From contig CM063247.1 in the NCBI GenBank assembly GCA_032158295.1, positions 20,560,875 to 20,624,874 on the forward strand: a stretch of DNA of 64,000 nt, written 5' to 3'. Below are positions 55,748 to 64,000 of the stretch, piece after piece. Each line of letters begins with the position of its first letter. Position 1 is the stretch's first letter. The notes below the pieces were generated by a model. That model was not told the origin of the DNA. It was given only the letters and a program-made list of their open reading frames with translations, and did no database searches. A program made the translations under genes and the position numbers. Source of the DNA: Pycnopodia helianthoides. Lineage: Eukaryota > Echinodermata > Asteroidea > Forcipulatida > Asteriidae.

Positions 55748-58383
55748 ATGGGCATTTACTCTTTATTATGTTGTTTTTCAGGTTTACCCATAGACAAGTT
55801 TTCATCACCAAACCCCAATTGCCTTGAAATCGCCACCTCGCCAAACTCCCCTCACATCATACAGAAACCATTTCTCAAGACAAAAACTGCTGAAACACTT
55901 CTCCAGAAACTATACGGTTTCAGAACGAGTGATATAAAGAACATCAAGGAACTTTTAAGCTATGCAGATCAGAACTTCTATGTTAGAGTTGGAGGCGATG
56001 GGGAGACTGAATCTGCACAGGATGAGGAATTTGTTCTGAAACTAATAAACTCTAATGATTCAAAACAGAGAGGCGCCTTTGAGATGCAAATCTCAGTGCT
56101 GCAGTTCTTGAGGGCCAAAGGGTTTGCTTGTGCAAGTCCAGTACATAATGTGAAAGGGAGTTACCTGAGCTTGGAGAAGATATGCAAGTCTGATGAAGAT
56201 GAAGAAAGTGTAGGTAAGTTTGGATGGTGATACCTTAAACTAGCATTGGTTGCTCCTGATTGAGAACCACTGATATCCTAAAAGGGAGCATGAGGCTCCA
56301 ATCAGGGTGAATGTATACCCCAGTTGGGATAGTTTAGGTGATGATCAAGGTACATTTCACTGTATGTGTAGTAGAATTATATATGTATGACAATCACCGG
56401 GGTCCAGATTAGACTGGAGGACTTGCAATCACAAGGTTGTGGGTTCGATTCCGGCCAAGCTAACCTGGTTACACAAGGACTAGAATAAGTATTGTCGTCT
56501 GGTTACTGAATCACAATTTATTGGTTTGTGCAATTCAGAATCATAGATGTAAAACCAATGTTTGTATGAGAGAGATTGGATGTTGGCAGATTGGCGTTAA
56601 TATCCCCTTGGTATAAAAAGGGTTTAAATTATATCTAAATTGGGAAACTTTTGGTGAAATATATCTCTGGAATTCAGTGACCATTTGGTCAAATGCAGTG
56701 GTACCCAGAAATTTCAGAAAAATTTAAACTTTGTAAAAAAATCATCGTTTATGATCTTCACTTACAGGTGATAGGAATGGGTATGGCTTATTCCTGACCT
56801 TCCTCTTGACCTTTGTGCCAGGTCAAATGATGAGTAAGGTTGACCCTGTGCCCGATCAACTCTTTTTCAACGCAGGAGTCCATCTTGCCAAATTGGACAA
56901 ATCATTGTTGGTAAGGATTCACATTTGTAAATGGACAGTTTTACCCTCACAAGTATTGTAACTTGATCCCCTGGGACCCTTGTATAGCGTGTGATGGAAA
57001 CAAATCAATCACATACTTTTATTTATAATGGGTCCATGCAAGACTTGATCAGTATGAACTCTGTGTAAAGAAGATTATTATTATTATTTTTTAACCCTAC
57101 ACAAATTTGTGATAAGCACTGTATACTTTGTGCTAATCCTAGTCCTATGTAAAAAAAACTAATCCACATGCATATTACTCGGATGGGATTTGAGCCCAAG
57201 ACCACTTTGACCACCGAGCAGCCGATGACAAGGGGCCACTTGGAATTCTTTCTTTGTACTGCAAGAATTTAATAGACGAGTGGTACAGTTGCAGGACATA
57301 TTATTATGCCTGCTGTTCACACACACGGTGTTGGTATAGGCCCTAAACTTCAAATGGCCAAAATGTGACAGGGATTTAAGGAAACAAAGATATAAAGCCA
57401 ATCAATTCAAGAATTTGAACCACTCACAATATTTTTATTCTAATTGTTAGTTTGTTGGTAGTAACCAACTCAAAAGAAAGATGCCATCAATCTACAACCA
57501 TTTACCCAGGGGGGTTTGTTAAGTTTATAAAAAAGCATTTCAATTAAACATTTTAAAACGTTCATTCATTTTTTCATGGTATGATTGGACAGGACTTCCC
57601 AGATATTCCAGAAAGCTTCAAGAGCCATGCCAGTAATTTAGACTGGTCAATGGAGTGCTTGTCGTGGATCCGACCATATATTGAAGAGATTGATGACCCA
57701 GATCGGAGACGACTTGTTGAAAGCCTCCTCAAAGCATTTGATAAGGAGGTTGTGCCTAAGATCGAAACGTTGAGAAAATGTAAGTAAGCCCTCAAATTTG
57801 TAACTACAGGCCTTTTGATTGATTTTTCTCTTTTCTTAGATGTACACGATAATGCAATAAATTATGTTAATTTTCAGGTATTATTCACAACGACTTCAAT
57901 GATTACAACATTCTAGTGATGGAAAAAACACCACCGTCAGTGACGGAAAACTGCACGCTCTCATCACCAACAACAGCCAAAAAGATGAAGCCCTGCCCAA
58001 AGTATGACATCACAGGTGTCATTGACTTCACAGATATGATATACAGTTGTCTTCTGTTTGAGGTCTGCACTGCTTTGTGCTTCATGATGTACACCAAAAC
58101 AGACAATCCCACTGCTGCCACCGGTTACTTTCTCGCTGGGTTCCAATCGGTCATACCTCTCAAGGAAGAAGAAATGAGTCTACTCTACCTCTGTATGGTA
58201 GCCAGGATATCACAAGATCTAGTGCTGGCGTTGCACAACTATCGTTTACAACCGGGTAACGAGTACATCTTGATCACGCAAGAAAGGGGGTGGAGGTTTT
58301 TAAAGGAGCTGTGGGGCGAGCCTGGTGCTAAAGATAGGGTGGAGAAATTATGGAAGACCATTGCTGACACGTACACTGACTGA
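55748..58383 (+). CDS. HYKK: Hydroxylysine kinase-like protein, copy 2 (N-terminus unresolved)
   Basis: Tandem paralog 1.3 kb after copy 1, same strand. Exons 55782-56213, 56768-56910, 57593-57779 and 57878-58383 keep phase throughout. An ATG at 55748 would extend the first exon in frame (433 aa in all), but a strong acceptor (TTGTTTTTCAG) ends at 55781, so I favour an upstream first exon not identified. Features match copy 1: FVLKLINS Lys, catalytic HNDFNDYN loop, IDFTD metal site (Thr in place of Gly). Unlike copy 1, the FLAG region and C-terminus are in one exon with no intron. The N-terminal extension is longer and unlike copy 1. Divergence is high, so duplication is old. Confidence 0.83.
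56395..56475 (+). repeat. tRNA-like remnant in HYKK copy 2 intron
   Basis: A B box (GGTTCGATTCC) sits in a TGCAATCACAAGGTTGTGGG context; the A box is degenerate. Probably an old SINE head. Confidence 0.35.
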
Positions 58384-58465
58384 CTATAGGTTTTAACAGC
58401 AGCCAATACAATGTTCTATCGGTTTATAATATTTATGCTAAACACATAGCAACTTTCATGTATGA

Positions 58466-58723
58466 ATATCAACGAAATGTCCTCCCAGATATTTAATAAT
58501 TTCTTCCCAGTTTATAGTCTTAATTGTAACACACATAACAAGCCCAAGTCGAAGACATTGCAAAAAAATCATGTGCAAAACTACTTTTCTTCATCAAAGT
58601 GTATTTTACAATGGTTTAAAACTATGGAATGAATTACTTTACATTAAATGTGAAAAATCGCTCACAGTTTTCAAATCACTCTTTAATAAACATCATGTAA
58701 ATAATAGTTTGCAATCAGTGTAG
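58466..58723 (+). pseudogene. 5'-truncated LINE ORF2 C-terminus
   Basis: An 85-codon frame ends SLQSV at a TAG (58721-58723). It contains VFYNGLKLWNELLY and LTVFKSLFNKHH, the Trp-Asn and Phe-Lys pattern closing ORF2 of CR1/L2/Jockey-like LINEs. It begins ~80 bp after the HYKK copy 2 stop, so it probably supplies part of that gene's 3' UTR. It also supplies an AATAAA (58685). Confidence 0.7.
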
Positions 58724-59416
58724 CAGTTCTCGTACTTGGTACCCTGTTTGGATGGTACTTTATACTCGTACTCGGCTAGCAGAGTATGAGTTCCCAAAGT
58801 CCGTACTCGACCTCGACTGAAAAAAAAACCTGTACTCAAAGTCATGTACATGTACTCAATACTCGACTGAAGATATACTCGGAATTTATTTTAAGTACCG
58901 GTACTCGTAGTCGAAATACGGTTGTCTAAATTATGTCACGTTAATGTAAATTTGTGCCATTGTTACCAAAGGAATAGAGGAATAAACAATGGAAAAAGGA
59001 AAAATTTGAGTCCTCTTTGATGTACTCATAACAAATACACATTGTCATCTTAAGAATTAGTCCCCAAAACAAGAAAAGTGTTGATACCTTATTTTGCAGT
59101 AGTTGTTACTGTTTTTCTGGGATGTGTGGTTCTTATAGCTTGTTTTCTTGGGCATGTTGGGTGAGTTAATGGGACTATGTTACAAGTTTCCTTGACTTTT
59201 TTGTGTTTCTCTCATAACTTGTATATAAATGGTAAACAAGCAAAACAGATAAACAACCTCGCCTTCCGCTTGATCCTTTATGATAAGGCCACAACCCTGC
59301 CGGTCTTAAACTGCCCGTTGAGACCAAGTCACCACTCTTTTACAACCTTATAAAAAATCCTGATATTCTCTTTAACCCCCCTTGGCACTTAAAAAAAAGA
59401 GAAAACTCTGAATATT
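58724..59416. other. Convergent intergenic gap
   Basis: Between HYKK copy 2 and the minus-strand ADAL gene. A TACTCG-rich stretch (58730-58920) repeats TACTCGTACTCGGC-like words. AATAAA at 58981 (plus) could end HYKK copy 2 transcripts, and TTTATT at ~58877 could serve ADAL transcripts. Confidence 0.45.
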
Positions 59417-62400
59417 TTACGTAAACTCCAATTTTGACTTTTCATTGGCCCAAAGGTTTCTGAGTTTATCTTTCACTACATCATCTGCAAATATTACCTC
59501 GATGCTTTTGAGTGAGAGTTCCCACACCTGGTCTCGGGTCAGGTTGAACGTTGAAGCAGCGATCTGGTACTCCTGGGAAAGGCTTGTGGCAAATATTCCC
59601 TTATCATCCGTCTAGAAAACGAAAATGTGAGAAGAAAAAGTTTGACTTGCTCTGTTAAATATATATATTTTCTTTTTAGTAGACCCATTTCACAATGTAA
59701 GCTCCACTAGGCATCAATATTGCAAATTAATTAATAGGTTTAAGATGCGTCCCCTTTTATCAAATTAATAACTCAATTTAGTTGACCAGGGCCACGTCCA
59801 GACTTGCGGTTCAGGCTGTTGTCAGGTGTGTTGCTAACCGCAGCCTTCTTTAACACATGTTAAACACAATTCTCAAGTTGCAGCCACATCCGCCAATTCG
59901 GACATGGCCTTAGTCCCACTATGATTTTTGCTGGCAAATAAATTTATGAAGTAATACTCTCAATTAAAATACCCTGGTAAGCAGAACCATGGTATTCGTT
60001 GTGGATCTTCCACCAAACAAAACTACTTGATATACTTACACAAATAACACATGGATGGCCTTGATCATACCAGAATTTGAAATGATGTTTGTCAAAACTT
60101 GTTACAGTTTGACCGATAATGTTCGAAGAAAGACAAAGCTCTGTTGACGAAAGAATAAGATAAATTCATTCCAAAACATCAATATGTGGCTTTCCCTTTT
60201 CTGTGCTGATGCTACAAAGTAGACAAGCGTTGAAGATAGGAATCGGTTCTTGTCACTTAAAGGCACTGGACACTATTGGTAATTACTCAAAATAATTGTT
60301 AGCATAAAAACTTGTTTGGTAACGAGCAATGGAGAGCTGTTGATAGTATCAAACATTGTGAGAAACGGCTCCCTCTGAAGTAACGTAGCTTTTGAGAAAG
60401 AAGTAATTATTTGAATTGATTTTTGAGGTCTCAAAATCAAGCATCTGAAAGCACACAACTTCGTGTGACAAGGGTGTTTTTTCTTCCATTATTATCTCGC
60501 AACTTCGACGACCAATTGAGTTCAAATTTTCACAGGTTTGTTATTTTGTGCATATGTTGAGATACACCAAGTGAGAAGACTGGTCTGTGACAATTACCAA
60601 AGGTGTCTAGTGTCTTTAAATACAATTTAGCAACTTGCAAATGGCACCTAAGATTATAGAGCCCCGAAGGTACAAGATGGAGAACTCGGGCTGAAATGTG
60701 GGCTGGTAGCCATTTCAGCAAGCAACTCTTTTGATGAGATCAGTGCAGACAGTGACCATTGCCATCAATGATACAAGAAAACATTTGCTTGCTGAAATGG
60801 CGCCCATCTTGTGCCTTCCGCGCACTATAATCTTTGGTGAGTACCTAATTACTCAACCAGAATGTGGCGTGTCATGGCGGAGCGGTTTAGAGCACCGGAC
60901 TCGAGCTCTGGTGTTGCTGATCAGCAGAGTGTGGGTTCCAGTCCCAGTTGTTTGGATTGTGGCAAGCCACTCCAAGGGGTCACATTTGTATTCCAATTAT
61001 GGGTGATACCATGGCCTAACTTCACACAGCTGCTTAAGCACAAAAAATGGCTAAGCACAACAAAAATTTGCTTAGCAGAATAAGGTAACCAGCCAAAACA
61101 CTGTCACATCTACCATCTGTGACTGGTATTCTGCTTAATTTTTCTTAGCATACAATCAGTAAGCAATATTTTCTGTTTTAAGCAGTCCTATATAATTGGG
61201 CCAAGGAGATAGACTTATGAACATTTGAGGGTGGTTCATGTTGTAAATACCTAATGGGGTTTTATGTTTGATTACTGTGTCCACTATCTCTTGTGATCCA
61301 CCATCTTTGGGCTGTAAGAACGTCCCATGTCCAATTCTATCTGGAGGAAGCTGGACTAGTGCAAGACTTTCGGCGACGTTGGGAATCTAGAGGTACAGCA
61401 ACAAAACAGATCTTGCAACTATTAGTCTTTGTCTTATTTACGATTGATATAAAAGTGACTGTATGATTCACAACCATCCTCTTAGCTTGCTCGCTGCACG
61501 CGTCGATGAAATAGGCATTTCCATTTCATTAAAAAAAAAATTATTTCAGCAGTGTGGGTTCGAGTCCCGGTCGTGGCACATGTGTCCTTAAGCAAGACAC
61601 TTAACCATTATTGCTTCGTATGGGATGTAAAGCCGCAGGTTCCGAGTGTTGTGCAATACACGTAAAATAACCCAGTTACACTTATCGCGAAGAGAAGGGG
61701 TTTGCCCCCCGGTGTTTCTGGCAGTGGCTGCTGAATGCGCCGCAGCACCCTGTAAACCATTATACAGTGCTACATAAATGGGTCTCCTAATTCAAAACAG
61801 CTCTGCTTATCCTGTTGAAAAGCAAATAACGAGTGCTTTTATACGCCCCTAGGGGTGTGATAAAGCGCTATATAAGAACCCAGTATTATTAATTCAGTAA
61901 AATGCTTTGGTAGTTGAAAGTGATGTTGCCCCTACAAACAGTTAGTGTGAACAAGTGGATTTATTGAGTAGTGGAAACGGTATGTGTATAATAAGAGGTT
62001 AAACTCACCTCTGCAGTGTGGATGGCCAATTTCAAACCATTCTCTCTTGCTTCTCGTAGAAAAGAGATGTAATCTATGGCATCGTTCTTCTGTAATGGAC
62101 AACCAAACAATGGCTACAGGTATGGGCAGTATCGACAGGTTATTTATAACTAAGTTGCAATGATGGTGGAAGCCAATATTCTGGTTTGGTTTTGGTTTTA
62201 TACAGATTTCCACTTAGATAATTAATCAGCTACTCTTCCCTCATAAACCCCATAGCTCTCAATTTTACAGTCCTTCACAATCCTCACTTTTGGTCACCTA
62301 GATTACACATTGTATTCCCACGGTTCCTTGTCCCATGCCACCCAACTGACCACCATGTCAGAGGCCAAAGTAGCTCTCTGTACAATATCCTCAGTTTATT

Positions 62401-63755
62401 AATACAGGATTGGCATAATTGGATAAAGGATAAAAAACATTGTTTAATTTTAGTCTGAAAGCTTACTGATTATGAAGTCTAATACTAGAACCATTTTTTC
62501 CGTGAAATATTTCCCTCTGAAACAATAAGCACTTCAAGACACCGTAGATAAAGCGCTATATCAAAACTAGGTATTATTATTATTGTATTGGCAGATTGAG
62601 CAAGGTTAGCAGGGAATTTCTGCTTGTGTGTGTGCATACTCCACATTACAAGGTGTTAATCACTTACACAGCTAGAGCAGAAGTTTGGCGCATGCCCTGT
62701 AGGCAAAGAATGGCACAGAATCGCCGGTAAGCAGAGCCATGAGATTGGACCCAGGAGTGTTCCAAGCATTATGTCCAGTGTGTTAGAGAGAAATCACTGA
62801 CTTTTTAATTGATAAACAATCCCAACATACATTTGGATCGCCACTCAAGTCAAGTCCAACCACAACCCCACCACTGGAGGCATAGAACTCCTTGGCAAGT
62901 TGCACAGTCTCCCGGGCAGTCTTGAGATCTCTACGCCTGTCAATTGTTATCATAAATCTGCAAAACACAACAATGAATGTGTTTATGCATTCTGTGAAAA
63001 TAGTGCACAAAGGGTATAGGATTAAAGTGCCTTTTAACGCCTCCCCCCCCCCTCCCGCAAGTGTTAAGACTGTCAACATAACCACTTTTGGTGATTTGTG
63101 ATTAACCCATATTAATTACATAATGATTAAATTTATTGTTTTGCTTTGGTTCAATTGCCAGAGTGCTCGCAATTTTCATGAGGCTATGATTCTGACTGAA
63201 AGTTTCTCGGGTTGAAGGGCAACTCTCCATTGACGATGTTACTAAACAGGTTTTTGTTATTGTAATTATATTAAAACATGGATGTAAAGTTAACCTGGTG
63301 TAGGCCTAAACAATATCTTTGGTTCGTTAAAGCTGGCGTATATCCATCAATTTTTTTTTAGAGTCTGTTGTATCCATTTTCAGGGTTTGGTGTACCCATT
63401 TTTGGGGGTCGACCCACCGTTTTGTGTTCAGTGTCCAGTTTGCCCAAGCACAATATAAAAACAGTTGATTCCAACTGTGGCATTAATTCACAATATGTGT
63501 CTTAATTGTTATCATTGGAGTCTGAGCTTTATGAATATATTTATGAATTCTGTGAAAATAGGGCATAAAAGCCAACACCCTGGGCCTGGTATAGTTATGC
63601 CCTGTCAACAATGGCAGCTGGAGCTGTTGCTAAGGTCAGCCTATATGCTTTTAAGTCATGTTAACCAACTAACCTTACTATAATATCAAGTCCAGCATCT
63701 TTACTCTCATGTATTGCAGATAGTACAGTTTGTATGTAACTTCTCTTGGTCATTC
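59417..63755 (-). CDS. ADAL: N6-methyl-AMP deaminase (adenosine deaminase-like), 3' six exons
   Basis: Zinc hydrolase converting N6-methyl-AMP to IMP and methylamine, cytosolic purine salvage. Exons in transcript order: 63755-63674, 62957-62831, 62089-62009, 61386-61251, 60140-60040, 59611-59417; GT-AG borders and phases agree, giving 240 codons including the stop. Motifs of the deaminase superfamily: GMTKRSY, ITIDRR, GLDLSGDP, IHTAE (catalytic His/Glu region), DRIGHG, then C-TDDKG (metal/catalytic Asp pair) and LSQEYQIAAS. The HxH metal motif and ~110 N-terminal residues lie beyond the window. The large introns hold a MITE and SINEs. The wording is closer to ADAL than to ADA1/ADA2. Confidence 0.92.
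60261..60615. mobile_element. TTAA-flanked MITE, copy 4 (best preserved)
   Basis: TTAA at 60257-60260 and 60616-60619. Left end AGGCACTGGACACTATTGGT and right end ACCAAAGGTGTCTAGTGTCT are inverted repeats. It lies within an ADAL intron and is 355 bp long with no coding capacity. Confidence 0.88.
60864..60965 (+). repeat. tRNA-Leu-type SINE head
   Basis: GTCATGGCGGAGCGGTTTAG, GAGCTCTGGTGTTGCTGATC and GTGTGGGTTCCAGTCCC match the SINE head at 32829. The anticodon loop has drifted to CTCGAGC and the body is missing. In an ADAL intron, opposite strand to the gene. Confidence 0.72.
61548..61895 (+). mobile_element. tRNA-derived SINE, 5'-truncated
   Basis: It starts inside the head at CAGTGTGGGTTCGAGTCCC, then TGTGTCCTTAAGCAAGACAC, CCAGTTACACTTATCGCG and tail GGTGTGATAAAGCGCTATATAAGA ending in TATTATTA. 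In an ADAL intron. Confidence 0.8.
62395..62590. repeat. Solo end of the array-bearing TIR element plus SINE tail
   Basis: ATACAGGATTGG, ATTGTTTAATTTTAGTCTGA and TTACTGATTATGAAG match the left end at 21527-21590; TTTTTCCGTGAAATATTTCC matches 24375-24395. No tRNA-like array is present between them. AGATAAAGCGCTATATCAA at 62551 is a SINE tail. Confidence 0.6.
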
Positions 63756-63944
63756 CTGACAAATAATCAATCATGATTAATCATAGCAAGGTCTCATTTT
63801 TAGCCATCTGTCCTCAAATGAAAAACACTTAAAGAAAACAATTTCTTTCAAACCCACTGTGCTTCGATACACACTAAATAAACCCATTGCAATTTTTTTG
63901 TGTTTACACAATCAGATCAACTGTTATCAGATCATAAAAACAAT

Positions 63945-64000
63945 ATGCAGTTCTTATACAGCACTTTATCACACCTGAGGGATCTCAAAGCGCTCATTTT
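63945..64000 (-). repeat. SINE tail running off the window
   Basis: CTTATACAGCACTTTATCAC and GAGGGATCTCAAAGCGCTC are the minus-strand tail seen at 53380-53435. The head would lie beyond the window edge. Confidence 0.7.

Overview
This is a stretch of animal nuclear DNA. The genes are split by GT-AG introns, intergenic DNA is AT-rich, and transposable elements make up most of the window. The element mix (BEL/Pao LTR element, 5'-truncated Penelope-like element, tRNA-derived SINEs, many short TIR elements) and the two protein families present fit a marine deuterostome. I lean towards an echinoderm, perhaps a sea star, but this is a judgement from repeat style and not a proof.

Layout. 1.0-8.9 kb: a decayed BEL/Pao retrotransposon, interrupted by a 1.8 kb TIR element that itself carries a 0.68 kb hAT-like MITE. 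10.3-10.8 kb: a short hAT-like element with 5-bp target duplications. 11.7-15.9 kb: four diverged tandem units, each with an exon-like segment; one unit is split by a Penelope-like element with an 11-bp target duplication. 16.8-21.5 kb: a 20-bp minisatellite, a 1.24 kb tandem duplication and a TTAA-flanked MITE. 21.5-24.6 kb: a TIR-bounded block holding nine tandem ~316-bp units, each with a tRNA-like Pol III cassette. 25.2-26.9 kb: tRNA-like SINE remnants and G-rich minisatellites. 27-39.4 kb: MITEs, an 814-bp tandem duplication, a ~50-60-bp minisatellite, and a deeply nested insertion (MITE split by SINE, SINE split by a TTA-flanked TIR element, then Helitron-like units). 41-46.4 kb: a second cluster of tandem exon-like units on the minus strand and a 2.2 kb hAT-like element. 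49.8-50.4 kb: two fold-back palindromes.

The clear host genes are at the right end. Two tandem, same-strand paralogs of hydroxylysine kinase (HYKK, aminoglycoside-phosphotransferase fold) lie at 50.8-54.4 kb and about 55.7-58.4 kb. The last six exons of an N6-methyl-AMP deaminase gene (ADAL/MAPDA) lie on the minus strand from 63.8 down to 59.4 kb; its 5' exons are outside the window. The two HYKK copies presumably serve lysine/hydroxylysine breakdown, and ADAL serves purine salvage of methylated AMP. I see no operon-like or pathway link between them.

Most short open frames elsewhere are chance frames or transposon remains. I found no convincing functional tRNA, rRNA or CRISPR array.
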